DNA of 64,000 nt from Sodalis glossinidius str. 'morsitans' (lineage in GTDB: Bacteria > Pseudomonadota > Gammaproteobacteria > Enterobacterales > Enterobacteriaceae): assembly GCF_000010085.1 (NCBI RefSeq), contig NC_007712.1, positions 806,001 through 870,000 of the forward strand, written 5' to 3'. Position numbers and translations under genes: made by a program. Positions 9,663 to 18,472 of this stretch are shown here, piece after piece. The notes under the pieces were generated by a model. It worked only from the letters and a program-made list of their open reading frames with translations. It was not told the origin of the DNA and ran no database searches. Each line of letters begins with the position of its first letter. Position 1 is the first letter of the stretch.

Positions 9663-9876
9663 GGCGGCGCGTTTTCGTCCCGCCGGTGTGCGTTTCGTCG
9701 TCTTGCTGGCCGGTGTCGACTCAGCGGCTTTTTTCAACTGGCGATCAAGCACTTCGATATCCCGCTTGACCTCGATTACCGCTGTGCAGGCGCAAGGCCT
9801 GTTGCAGCAGTGACAATGCCTCGGCGCTGTCCCCGTCGGCGGCCCTGTTTCTCAGGGTGTACGCCAGCGTTTTAAG
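9663..9876 (-). pseudogene. P2 gpM-like terminase small subunit, C-terminal fragment
   Basis: The C-terminal part of the terminase endonuclease subunit is recognisable as LKTLAYTLRN followed by a short repeat-like helix (SLLQQALRLHSG). A frameshift near 9785 then leads to the Lys-rich tail LDRQLKKAAES. A deletion fuses the 5' edge to the capsid fragment, and the 3' edge is fused to lysozyme. Gene L (head completion) and other genes between M and lysis are gone. Confidence 0.65.
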
Positions 9877-10262
9877 CAGGGAGGTAAGGGCGTCATACAC
9901 CAAGGCGTCGAGGTGGGCATATTTGCCTTTGGCGACAATCTTGCCGTCTTCATCGCGTTGAGTCAGGGTGATCCCCTTCATGATGCGCTGTGGCGCGTCC
10001 TCACGCAGGTGCTGTAACCAGCCCTTCTTGGTGTCCTGCAGCAGCGGATGTTTGGCCCGGTCCGACTTCGCGGCGCGAGAAGTGCCGTTGAAGCCCACCA
10101 TCAGCCGGTCATTCGCCTCCTGGCGGGCGATCTGGTCGCTTATCATCTGATGAAACTGCGGGTGGCCGCTCCAGGCATCAATCTGCGTATACGACAGGAA
10201 GGTATCGAAATTGGTTTGCTCACAGCGGTAGCGGTGCGCCGTCAGGGTATGCAGTGAGACTG
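9877..10262 (-). pseudogene. P2 gpN-like major capsid protein fragment
   Basis: An internal piece of the P2 major capsid precursor is recognisable by YTQIDAWSGHPQFHQ, then MISDQIARQEANDRLMVGFNGT and LQDTKKGWLQHLRE. These are hallmark N-domain blocks of gpN. The segment ends in HLDALVYDALTSL, where a deletion joins it to gpM. The 5' edge meets terminase DNA on the other strand at a run of 13 G. Confidence 0.8.
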
Positions 10263-10842
10263 GCTCACGGCGATCGCTGGGGGGGGGGGGGAGATAACCT
10301 CTGGCGACAACGTGTGACCCTGCGCGATGCCATCGACCAGGGGTATGATCGCGTTGATATCAATGCGTTGATGGCCGAGTACAGACCGGACGAATTTGCC
10401 AATCTGTTTATGTGTGAATTTGTGCGCAGGGGCGAATCCGCGTTCGACTATGATGCACTGCTGCGCTGCGCCGTCGATGGCTACAACAAAAACGTCTGGC
10501 CAGACTGGCAACCCTTCGCGCCGCGCCCGCTGGGCGATCGCCCGGTATGGCTGGGGTACGATCCGACCGGCAGCGGCGGCAAGGGGGATAGCGGAGGTCT
10601 GGTGGTGCTGGCTCCGCCACAGGTCGCCGGCGGCACCTTTCGTATCGTGGAGCGCCAGCAGTTACGCGGCCTGGAGTTTGAGCAGCAGGCAGAAGCCATC
10701 CGGCTGATAACCCGGCGCTATCAGGTCCAGTTTATCGGTATTGACGGTACCGGTGCCGGTGAAGCGGTCTGGTCACTGGTGCGTAAGTTCTTTCCGGCGG
10801 CCCAGTGCCTGCAGTATTCCCCGGCACTGAAGCGGGCACTGG
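10263..10842 (+). pseudogene. P2 gpP-like terminase large subunit, C-terminal fragment
   Basis: This is the nuclease half of the large terminase subunit. It includes NLWRQRVTLRDAI, then the block CEFVRRGESAFDYDALLRCAVDGY and PVWLGYDPTGSGGKGDS, which contains a conserved Asp of the RNase-H-like nuclease, and later FIGIDGTGAGEAV. The ATPase half is missing. The frame reaches a stop at 10,847, but the portal frame has already begun at about 10,843, so the two genes are joined by a deletion. Direction and neighbour (P then Q) agree with P2. Confidence 0.82.
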
Positions 10843-11731
10843 TATGAGCCGCCCATCAGCTTTGACGGACTGGCGCGGGCATTTTCCTCGGCGGTCTATC
10901 ACCAGTCGCCGCTGTTTTTTAAATGCAATGTGATCATAAGCTGCGTTGAGCCACACCTGCTGCTGACGCATGATGATATGAAAGCGCTTGTGCTGGATTT
11001 TCTGGTGTTTGGCAATGCCTATCTGGAAGCCAGGCGTAACCGGCTGGGACAGGTAATCCGGTTAATCCGCACGCCCGCCAAATATATGCGGCGCGGTGAG
11101 CAGGCAGGGCGCTACTGGTTTGTGAAAAGCTGGATGGAAGAGCATGAGTTTGCCCCCGACAGCGTATTTCATCTGATGAACCCGGATATTCATCAGGAAA
11201 TTTACGGGCTACCGGAATATCTGGCAGGACTGGTGTCCGCCAGCCTGAGTCAGGTGGCCACGCTGTTTCGTACCCGCTTCTTTGAGAACGGCAGCCATGC
11301 CGGAGTGCTGGTCCATTTGACGGACGCGCTGGCAGATCCGGAAGGGGCCAAAAAACTGGAGCAGGCCCTGAGCAGTGCCCGTGGCAACGGGGCCTTCAGG
11401 AATGTGTTTTTACATACGGTAGCGGTTCAAAGGACGGCATCCAGATAAAACCTTTTAGCCAGATTGCAGCCAAAGATGAATTTATGAACATCAAGGACGC
11501 GACGCGCGACGATATGCTGGCCATGCATCGCGTCCCGCCGCAGCTGATGGGGATTATCCCCAACAGCAGCAGTAATTTCGGGACGTAGAGAAGGCAGCGA
11601 AGGTCTTTGCCATCAATGAACTGACACCGGTGATGGAAAGCCTGCTCTCCCTCAATGGCTGGCTGGGGCAGGAGGTTATCCGCTTTAAGTCTTATGCCCT
11701 GCTGGATGCGCTGGGAGCAAGTAAGACTTAA
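10843..11731 (+). pseudogene. P2 gpQ-like portal protein, frameshifted
   Basis: The portal frame starts with YEPPISFDGLARAFSSAV and runs through DFLVFGNAYLEARRN and VATLFRTRFFENGSHAGV. It shifts near 11,430 to a second frame with DMLAMHRVPPQLMGIIPN, and near 11,585 to a third with EKAAKVFAINELTPVMESL, ending at 11,731. The N-terminal ~60 residues are missing. The gene is otherwise collinear with P2 Q (about 344 residues). Confidence 0.85.
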
Positions 11732-11742
11732 TAATCAGACGC

Positions 11743-13065
11743 TCATAACTCATGCCAAATCACTTTGGTGGTTAGCGTCAAGGCATCCCCTCTATTGAGA
11801 ACCACCTCTTTGTTATCGTAATAGACGTGTGTCTGATAGCCTGCGTTCGTGGCAATTTTTATTATTTTGTTTTCTTCTACAACTGAAGGAATAAAAATTT
11901 TAGATGCCCATCCGCCATCATACATCTTAATGATTATATGATTTTGTTCATTTAATGCGTTGCGCAACGCCTCTTCGGTTATATCTTTTCCATTAATTAT
12001 GGGAAAAGTATGGAATGATTTTTCATCTAAATAATCAATGATTTCATGCCGTAATTCATCAATTTTAAGCCAGGTTTTTTGATCATATATTTTATCAATT
12101 TTGTAATAATTTTGTTCTTTAACGGTATTGTTGCCATCAGGCATATCGTTAAGATATTTTTTGTTCATTAATATTGACGCATTGGTCAACAGGTCATTTC
12201 GGTCATTTCTCTCTAATTCAGTTAGCTCTCTAGCCAAAACCGATAATTGAGGGAGATTGATAGTCTGGTCATATTGGTCTAATCTCTTGTTGTTAAAGAA
12301 ATCCCATGCTTCAAAAACTAGTGATTCACGACTTGTTTTTATTAACCAACCAGGACCATCTGATTTAACTCCATTTTCTCCTTTCGTCAAACTTGGAATT
12401 TCAACCAGTGTACCAAAAGGGCGTTGAATAAATTCAATTACTCCAAAACCATTATGTATATGGCCGTTCAGCATGATGATTTGCGGATATTCGTTGAATA
12501 ATTCCTTTAGGATTTCATCCTGATCGCCGAAACCACCAAAGAGGCCTGCTCTCCAATGAGAGGAGTTAAATGGTTGATGTGTGACAACAAAAATTGGTTT
12601 ATGGATGTCGCTATTTTCAGCTAACTTTTCTTTTAGCCATCTTATTGAATTATCATTCAAATACATTTTATCTTTAAGACCGAGATCGGTATTCAAGCAT
12701 AAAACATGATATTCATTAAACCAAGCATCAATACACATCATATTATCATAGTATTTAATGCCAAATTTATCTAAATGTTTGTGATATAAACCAACCAAAT
12801 CCGGGTCTAAAGATTGATCTGGTTTAGCTCCTGTTCTCACATCGTGATTACCCAACATAAGCATCATGTGATTATGAAAATCACTTGGGAAACAATTTGT
12901 TATAATTGAAAGAGCCTTTTCTCTATCTCTATGATAATCACCAATATCACCGGCCATAATTAATGCTGTGGCTCCATTATTTACCATATTTTTCAATGAC
13001 ACCTCAAGTATATCATTCTCACGCTTACCATTCTGGTGTATATCACTAATTACGCCAATAATCAT
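11743..13065 (-). CDS. Calcineurin-like metallophosphoesterase (prophage cargo)
   Basis: This is an intact 440-residue protein of the metallophosphoesterase fold. The metal-binding motifs appear in order: D8-x-H10 (SDIHQNG), GD40 (MAGDIGD), GNHD (72-75), H163 (VTHQP) and GHIH (201-204). All are complete, so it is probably an active phosphodiesterase or phosphatase; the substrate is unknown. A C-terminal domain of about 150 residues follows that I do not recognise. The gene is much richer in A+T than the phage DNA on either side, which suggests a separate origin. It lies between the portal end and the early region, near where P2 phages have cos and often carry extra genes. It has no signal peptide. 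Its AT-rich upstream region (13,066-13,200) could hold a promoter. Confidence 0.85.
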   Translation of the reverse strand: MIIGVISDIHQNGKRENDILEVSLKNMVNNGATALIMAGDIGDYHRDREKALSIITNCFPSDFHNHMMLMLGNHDVRTGAKPDQSLDPDLVGLYHKHLDKFGIKYYDNMMCIDAWFNEYHVLCLNTDLGLKDKMYLNDNSIRWLKEKLAENSDIHKPIFVVTHQPFNSSHWRAGLFGGFGDQDEILKELFNEYPQIIMLNGHIHNGFGVIEFIQRPFGTLVEIPSLTKGENGVKSDGPGWLIKTSRESLVFEAWDFFNNKRLDQYDQTINLPQLSVLARELTELERNDRNDLLTNASILMNKKYLNDMPDGNNTVKEQNYYKIDKIYDQKTWLKIDELRHEIIDYLDEKSFHTFPIINGKDITEEALRNALNEQNHIIIKMYDGGWASKIFIPSVVEENKIIKIATNAGYQTHVYYDNKEVVLNRGDALTLTTKVIWHEL

Positions 13066-13720
13066 ATCACATATCCTTTACTATAAATTACATTTAACTT
13101 TTATGAGTGTGTCTAACAACGATAATAATTATTATAACTATCAATATATATTATTTATGATTTTTATTAAATTAATTTAATGTTTATTGATAGAAGGTTG
13201 AAACAATAAGGGGAAATCTCAGAAAACGACAAATAAAGCATGTTAAGACGATTTCAGAGATCGAACCCTGATCTTGTCTAAAACGTCTGGCCCGCACCAA
13301 AAATTCACTCAAACAAAAATAGCCATTCTCGTTAACCCCTGAACAGCCCACCAAGCAAGGCACATGTAAAAACACGATAACCTCCCGCCAATGAAAATTT
13401 AACGCCGTGCAGTGCCGCGGCGGCGTATTTTTTCGCCTTTTTCGTCGGTAAGTGCACGCAGGGTTTCTTGCCGCCAAAACCCCTCAGCGCGCAAAAAGGG
13501 GGCTTTTTTGTGCACCTATGCAGAGGGGGAGACGCCGCGCCAGTACTGGCCCGAGACGGGTTTTCGGGGGTGGTAAAAATTGTGCACTTTTGTGCAGCCA
13601 GAAATCACGATGGCAGCGGACTGGAAACGACGAGTGATTTTAGTTATCCGCAAGCCTTTTCAGTACCTCAGCATGCTGCATCCTGCAGCGTTTGAAAGCC
13701 TCTTCAAAAGTCATTCCCTT
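13066..13720. other. Gene-poor stretch of the prophage near the expected cos region
   Basis: The first 130 bases are very AT-rich, upstream of the phosphoesterase. Further on (about 13,452-13,640, plus) short frames with CAPM and AKRGLF resemble the Ash/Icd-like leader proteins of enteric prophages, but the match is too short to call. No convincing gene is seen. In P2 the cohesive end would lie in this interval; I cannot identify it. Confidence 0.4.
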
Positions 13721-14049
13721 CTAGCCGGAAACCTCGTTGACGCTTGTAAAATCGGCCCTAGGTATGGCAGCGTGTGCCGTCTGAGAGAGGCACGCCAATC
13801 CGAGCTTTTTAGCCAAGGCAACTTCAGCACAGGCACCCGCACTGTCCTGCCAGCCGTCCAGCAGGTAAATTCCGTCGGTGCATTGCAACATGGCCAGGCC
13901 GATGCGCATGCAGTCAGCCTCGGAAAGACCATCCGGTAGCATGGTGGGATTGAGTGGAATAGCGCCCTGAGCGGATAGCCGGCCAGGGAAAAAGTTGTCC
14001 GGTTGAAATCGGGTTTTCCGGTCATAGGACCGGCAATGTAAATTCGCAT
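13721..14049 (-). pseudogene. DUF4406-family nucleoside deoxyribosyltransferase-like protein, frameshifted
   Basis: The start MRIYIAGPMTGKPDFN is typical of phage DUF4406 proteins, which belong to the nucleoside 2-deoxyribosyltransferase fold. A frameshift near 13,985 moves the rest into another frame: GAIPLNPTMLPDG, MRIGLAMLQCTDGIYLLDGW and CAEVALAKKLGL, all family landmarks including the DGIYLLDGW core. One small indel breaks an otherwise complete gene of about 110 codons. Confidence 0.8.
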
Positions 14050-14147
14050 GATGACCTCTTAATAAGTATTGAATGGGCGTTCGGTTTAACAGGAAATGTT
14101 GGTTTAAAGGAACGCACGGCAAGGCGTCGTAAATGGCTCCCCAGGGC

Positions 14148-15614
14148 TCAATCACCGGCCTCTTCAAATTCGCCGTTTGCATTAAGCACATACCAGGTAT
14201 CCGGTTTCACGCCGTTGTCGCCAATCTTGCTGGCGCGGATGTGGATAATGTCGCCCTCATCATTGCGGTAGCACAGTACGATTGCGCTGCCCTCAGCGGC
14301 TTTAGCCTTACCCTGCGCGCCGAGAGACGCGGCAACCGATCCGATGCCGCTAACGTCTGCCGTCGACCGGTGGCCGGTGTTGGTGGCGGCGGACCCGTCG
14401 CCTTCAACGATAGTCCGTTCTGCGGACTTATCAATTTTACTCGCTATGCACTCGACGGCGCGGCCAACCATTTGGTGGAGGGACAGCGCCTTCTTGATGG
14501 TAATTGTGCTACTGGCGAGTTTGCTGCCTCTCGCTCCATGGGCGATATCGCCGAATACTTCAACCTCGGCAAAACGATGATTTGCAGGCTCGTCGTAATT
14601 AAAGACATCAAGCGGATATTCGCAGGTGTGAAAACCTGAACTATAGATTTCTACCGCGCCGTCATGATGCGGCTCGGCGACACGCATACCGAAAAAGCGC
14701 CGCTTCTGGCGATGGCATTTGGCGCGGGCGCAAGTCCAGACGCCATTAAGGTAGCGCTGGGTGTCTGCCGGGCTGTCCCCGTTCCATTTACGGTTAACGC
14801 GCCCATTTTCCAGCGTGGCGTGATGGCTTGAGGGGGCTGTAACAGTTACAAATGCGCCAATATAGCCCTGTTCATTGGCGATATCTTCATACCCCTGTAG
14901 TCGTACCATCAGCTCAGTGTGTCGGATGGCGGGATTGGCCTGGCTGGCGGCATAGCCATCCATCAGGCTGATACGGTTACCCTCTCCATCTTCCAGCGCC
15001 ATGCATTTGCGCCACTCGTTGGCGGTACGGCGCAGGCTGTTCAGCCACCACCGCGCATCACACATTCGTCTGATGGCCGGTTGGGCATCAAAGGGAACAA
15101 AACATTTTTCTAGCTTGCGCCAGAGCGGCGGCTGTAGGCCCAGCAGATGAACAATGTGGGCCAGGTGGTCATAGACGATGCGCCATTCGCTTTTATCGCA
15201 CTGCGCGTGGGTCAGGCGGGCCACTTCCGTGGCGGCAACATGGGCGGCGTCGTTCGCCAGGGACTTGAGCGCATGACTGTCCAGGTCGGGCAGACGCTGA
15301 CGCTGGGTGCGCAGGCGTAAAAAGGCCACCACGCCATTATGCTGGGGGGATTGGGTTGCGCGGTCGCCAAACAGCGCCCGGAAATCGTCGTCTGCTATTT
15401 CATTCAGGCGGTAGCCGGCGTTTGCACACGCAATGCGCGGCAACATCACCTTAACCACGGACTCGGTTAGCCAGCGGCGGGCGCTGTCAAAGCCCTTTTG
15501 CTTTTCGCGCTGGTCAAAGCGCCAGTAAATACTGGAACTCACCGTTTCCAGCTGGTCGTCAACCTGCTTTTTCGCCAGGAGAGTGTCCTCGCGGCGAAGC
15601 TCGGTAAGGCGCAT
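14148..15614 (-). CDS. Chimeric ORF: truncated P2 replication protein A fused in frame to a DUF7666-like protein
   Basis: The 488-residue frame has two unrelated halves. Residues about 1-318 resemble the N-terminal part of P2 gpA, the rolling-circle initiator (QREKQKGFDSARRWL, MCDARWWLNSLRRTANEW, GYIGAFVTVTAPS), ending in RVAEPHHDG. In gpA that motif leads straight into the HUH metal site, which is missing here. From about 319 the sequence changes to a DUF7666-like domain (SGFHTCEYPLDVFNY, VEVFGDIAHG, GDGSAATNTGHRST, IVLCYRNDEGDIIHIRASK). The joint is near 14,660. The gpA start is also uncertain, because a deletion near 15,620-15,640 joins it to the Dam fragment. The frame is open throughout but the initiator function must be lost; whether a product is made is unknown. 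Confidence 0.8.
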   Translation of the reverse strand: MRLTELRREDTLLAKKQVDDQLETVSSSIYWRFDQREKQKGFDSARRWLTESVVKVMLPRIACANAGYRLNEIADDDFRALFGDRATQSPQHNGVVAFLRLRTQRQRLPDLDSHALKSLANDAAHVAATEVARLTHAQCDKSEWRIVYDHLAHIVHLLGLQPPLWRKLEKCFVPFDAQPAIRRMCDARWWLNSLRRTANEWRKCMALEDGEGNRISLMDGYAASQANPAIRHTELMVRLQGYEDIANEQGYIGAFVTVTAPSSHHATLENGRVNRKWNGDSPADTQRYLNGVWTCARAKCHRQKRRFFGMRVAEPHHDGAVEIYSSGFHTCEYPLDVFNYDEPANHRFAEVEVFGDIAHGARGSKLASSTITIKKALSLHQMVGRAVECIASKIDKSAERTIVEGDGSAATNTGHRSTADVSGIGSVAASLGAQGKAKAAEGSAIVLCYRNDEGDIIHIRASKIGDNGVKPDTWYVLNANGEFEEAGD

Positions 15615-15619
15615 TTCCT

Positions 15620-16225
15620 CAACGGCGTGATGTAATAACCGGTGAAGCCGTCCCTGTCTTCAGGCGGGAAATAAGACGGGTCGGTATACACTGCGTAGTG
15701 CTCATCTACATGGAGCGCCAGTGTTTCCTCAAAGGGCAGGCAGACAAACCGGATATGGGTATCGCGCGCCTTTTCGGCGAACAGGCGGATTTCTGCGGCG
15801 GGGAAATAGGGCTTTTTGTAATGTTCATACGGGATGTTAAATTCGCCACGCAGGTTGTAGCGGCACAGGCCGTTGTAGCCATGGCGATTGAGGTAAAGGA
15901 ACACGGCGGCACGTTTAATGCCCCTGGTCGCTCGCCATTGGGCAAAATTGGTGCGGTAACGAAAATAGTCAACAGAAGTGTTAGCGTGCCTGAACAGCGG
16001 CAGCGCTGCCTGTATGACGCTTTCCGGGCTATCAACAACCGCCTGGTAGAAATTGATAAGGTCCGGGTTAATGTCTGCCAGCACATAGCGAGGGTAGTCA
16101 GTAGCGAGGAAAACCGAGGCACCGCCGACAAAAGGTTCGACCAGACAGTCAGCCGCCGGCAGGAAGGGGCGCAAGCGGGGCATCAGGCGAGACTTGCCGC
16201 CCGCCCATTTCAGGATAGGTTTCAT
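15620..16225 (-). pseudogene. Phage DNA adenine methylase (Dam-type), 3'-truncated
   Basis: The start MKPILKWAGGKSRLM is the S-adenosylmethionine-binding motif of Dam methylases, and FVGGASVFL and LADINPDLINFY follow. The catalytic motif DPPY reads DPSY here (YTDPSYFPP), an apparent single-base change at a critical proline. After GFTGYY the sequence departs from the family and runs into the gpA frame, so the last third is deleted. The start at 16,225 is set by the motif at the very N-terminus. Confidence 0.82.
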
Positions 16226-16235
16226 CTGCATGTCC

Positions 16236-16671
16236 TCAGCAATGTTCGATAAAAGCGTCGGAATGACGCTGCCAGATTTCTGCCACCACCTGCGCCTGAT
16301 AGCAGGCATCCTCAAGGGAGTGGTGCTTCAGGGTCTGGCGCGCGGGCGAGCAGCCGGTTGCCTGTGCCAGACATTGCAGAGTGCGCATATCCCGCACCCG
16401 CCAGTAATGCCAGGGGATGGGCAGGCCATGGCGCTCAAAGGCGGCGCTTATAATCACCACGTCAAAGTTGCCTCCCTTGCACCAGATATTCAGGTGCTTG
16501 CGGCCAGCGGGTATCTGGCTGGCGTTGATGTCATTCAGGGCATCTCGCGCAGAAGAGCGCGGTTCAATAATCAGTTCGGCGCGCGCTTGTGCATCCTGAC
16601 GTAACCACCACAACGCCGTATCGACTTCCGCGAACGCCGAGGGTTTCAATGTCTATCATCAGGTGGTTCAT
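16236..16671 (-). pseudogene. Phage 3'-5' exonuclease (exonuclease VIII-like), disrupted
   Basis: A DnaQ-like exonuclease of enteric prophages. The start MNHLMIDIETLG gives the Exo I motif (DIET) in one frame, which shifts near 16,630. The main frame carries ALWWLRQDAQARAEL, NFDVVIISAAFERHGLPIPW and the Exo III motif region HHSLEDACYQAQVVAEIW. About 40 residues after Exo I are missing compared with relatives. Its start codon overlaps the stop of the upstream small gene (ATGA), so it was translationally coupled. Confidence 0.75.
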
Positions 16672-16942
16672 GGCTTCGGCCCCTCATGCGTGTCAAGCTT
16701 CGATAAATGCCGGGGCATCCAGGCGAGCAGTTCATCCAGTATTTTTTCTGGCGCCAGCCCACGTTCGCGTTTCGATTTCAGCATGGTGCGTATCACCGCA
16801 AGCGTATGAGCAAGTTCGTTTTTTCTGGCTTCCGCACCAATATTCAGATACTCAGATTCGCCAAATTTTGGCGGATGGCGGATGGCGGATGGCGGTAGCG
16901 ACCCGGCGCGCCGTCCTGACGGGAATGGATTATTTCAGTCAT
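16668..16942 (-). pseudogene. Small phage early-region protein broken by 7-bp repeat expansion
   Basis: The frame starts MTEIIHSRQDGAPGRYRHPP and is thrown out of phase in a run of GGCGGAT units. With only one unit the frame would continue through FGESEYLNIGAEARKNEL, LAVIRTMLKSKRERGL and ILDELLAWMPRHLSK, and stop at ATGA on the exonuclease start. The restored protein is about 87 residues, helical and charged. I do not know its function. Confidence 0.6.
16870..16895. repeat. 7-bp tandem repeat, GGCGGAT x3.7
   Basis: Three full GGCGGAT units and a partial fourth lie end to end. The unit length is not a multiple of three, so copy-number change shifts the reading frame of the small minus-strand gene that contains it. 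Confidence 0.9.
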
Positions 16943-17023
16943 GGTAAGTTCTCCTTTATTCAGGCCGTATGAAGCCCTAGCGCCCTGCGCCTTTTTTATT
17001 TCACTTTAATGGCGGGTAATAAA

Positions 17024-17236
17024 TTATTGTGGCACTAAGCCATCAGTGTGATTCTCCATTAACCACTTTATGCGCCGCCTCAAATCCTTTTCTATTCCGG
17101 CAATAAATGCCTGTGCGTAAGACTGTTGTGGATCAACATAAAAATAGGTGTAATCATCCTGTGCCCGAATAGAAAAATCATTTTGCATGGCGGGCAATAC
17201 ATGATAGAGAATACGGGCCATATCGTCGGTATTCAT
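17024..17236 (-). CDS. Hypothetical prophage protein (70 aa)
   Basis: A short intact frame (MNTDDMARILYHVLPAMQ...) in the phage early region, on the same strand as its neighbours. No motif is recognised; it is mixed alpha/beta with charged residues and no membrane segment. It could be one of the small unnamed early genes found between cox and A in P2 relatives. Confidence 0.5.
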   Translation of the reverse strand: MNTDDMARILYHVLPAMQNDFSIRAQDDYTYFYVDPQQSYAQAFIAGIEKDLRRRIKWLMENHTDGLVPQ

Positions 17237-17266
17237 AATAAAAATCCTTAATGGTGACAGGTATTT

Positions 17267-17540
17267 TTAGCAGCTGCTTGAACAGGACAGCATAACATAA
17301 CGCTGCACCTCCTTCGGCAATATCGGCCCGGGGACATCGCCTAATGCCAGGGATTTAAGTGCGGGCTTTAATGCCTCTACACTTCCACTATCCCCGATGA
17401 AAAAGGCGATCTGATAAATTTCGCGTATTTCATGTGCCATGAATACGAAAATAGACCAGCCTCTTTTCCGGTTTATTCGCGCAGTCAACATAATAATGTC
17501 GTAATGCTTCATTCATATAGTCGGCATAAAAATGATTCAT
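17267..17540 (-). pseudogene. Hypothetical small prophage protein, frameshifted
   Basis: A start at 17,540 (MNHFYADYMNEALRHYY) opens a frame that stops at 17,430, and the overlapping frame (to 17,267) continues with AHEIREIYQIAFFIGDSGSVEALKPALKSL. The pieces read best as one protein of about 90 residues broken near 17,450. The function is unknown. Confidence 0.4.
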
Positions 17541-17553
17541 GACCGACTCCTTT

Positions 17554-17745
17554 TTATCCCCGATAAACTTTTTTGACATGCCTTGCCGCATGTTTTCGGT
17601 GGGCTTTGGCGCGTATCTGGTCATCTTTGCGCTGCCTGCTTTCCCTGATATCGATAATGACTGCATAGAGGGAGAGTGGCAGCGCAATAAGTAACAGGAG
17701 TACCGGTACCAAATAATCCATCCACCATAAATCTTGCAATATCAT
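17554..17745 (-). CDS. Small membrane protein of prophage early region (63 aa)
   Basis: The frame encodes a single strongly hydrophobic helix at residues about 11-32 (LVPVLLLLIALPLSLYAVII) followed by a basic tail rich in Arg, Lys and His. It begins three bases after the upstream small frame ends. Topology is likely N-out/C-in by the positive-inside rule. Its function is unknown. Confidence 0.5.
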   Translation of the reverse strand: MILQDLWWMDYLVPVLLLLIALPLSLYAVIIDIRESRQRKDDQIRAKAHRKHAARHVKKVYRG

Positions 17746-17748
17746 GAT

Positions 17749-17889
17749 TTATTCCTCACGTGTTTCTGGTGCAGAACCAAAACCACTGGTTTTAAGCGCT
17801 CCCACATAACGACCATCTTTGAAATATCTACGATGGAATTCAGTGACATGGATTCTGCCAGCCTCGTTGTTTCGACTTTTTTCGCTCAT
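17749..17889 (-). CDS. Small hypothetical prophage protein (46 aa)
   Basis: MSEKSRNNEAGRIHVTEFHR begins a compact basic protein that ends six bases before the start of the next minus-strand gene at 17,745. The tight spacing and shared strand support a real gene in the early operon. No motif is recognised. Confidence 0.45.
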   Translation of the reverse strand: MSEKSRNNEAGRIHVTEFHRRYFKDGRYVGALKTSGFGSAPETREE

Positions 17890-18030
17890 TTATGTTAACC
17901 CTCGCGTTAATAAAATATGGCCGGGTTTTAGCCATGCCCGGCGCATGGTTCTGTGGTAATCTCACCATGTCCGTCATGTTCTGAGCGGAACACGGGCATG
18001 ATCACCACCCACAAAAAGGAGATAATAAAC

Positions 18031-18279
18031 ATGAGCATTGAAGATAAATTCAACTTTGCTAAGTCATTCGTTATCTTTGAGGCTGATTCCAGGTACATCG
18101 GTCAGGCTTATGCGCTACGCTTTTCTTATCAATCCAGTAAAAATCCGTTACCGCCTGCCGATGAAATATTGACAGCCCTGACTATTCCTCAGATAAAAAA
18201 GCTAATCGCTGATCTTCAAGGCGCTGTTTATGTCGCCGAGCATGAGCATGAATTTCTTGACAAAGAAGGTCGTCATTAA
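18031..18279 (+). CDS. Hypothetical prophage protein (82 aa)
   Basis: The start at 18,031 (MSIEDKFNFAKSFVIF) is chosen over an upstream Met because a strong ribosome site (AAAAGGAGAT) lies at the right distance. The protein is acidic at the C-terminus and has no recognised domain. It runs against the direction of the early operon and its 3' end overlaps a minus-strand frame by about 100 bases, so one of the two may not be expressed. Confidence 0.5.
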   Translation: MSIEDKFNFAKSFVIFEADSRYIGQAYALRFSYQSSKNPLPPADEILTALTIPQIKKLIADLQGAVYVAEHEHEFLDKEGRH

Positions 18280-18472
18280 CGCACCCCAGACTTTTAATGA
18301 TCCCCGCAGCATAATGACTCGCGTCAATAGTGTTGCTGTCATTGTCTTCCGCTCGGTATTCACAGCTAATAACGCCGCCACCTCGCGTAAACTTTGTGCA
18401 GGTAACAACATGGCCCGGTCCTGAGTTCGCCTCGAAAGGATCTTGCGCAGTACTCAGGCTATCACGCTGCAT
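18182..18472 (-). CDS. Hypothetical P2-like early protein (96 aa)
   Basis: An open frame in the early operon orientation (MQRDSLSTAQDPFEANS..., then CEYRAEDNDSNTIDASHYAAGIIKSL). It overlaps the end of the upstream gene by about ten bases, as expected for a packed operon. It resembles small early proteins of P2 relatives in composition, but I cannot name a family with confidence. Confidence 0.5.
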   Translation of the reverse strand: MQRDSLSTAQDPFEANSGPGHVVTCTKFTRGGGVISCEYRAEDNDSNTIDASHYAAGIIKSLGCVNDDLLCQEIHAHARRHKQRLEDQRLAFLSEE

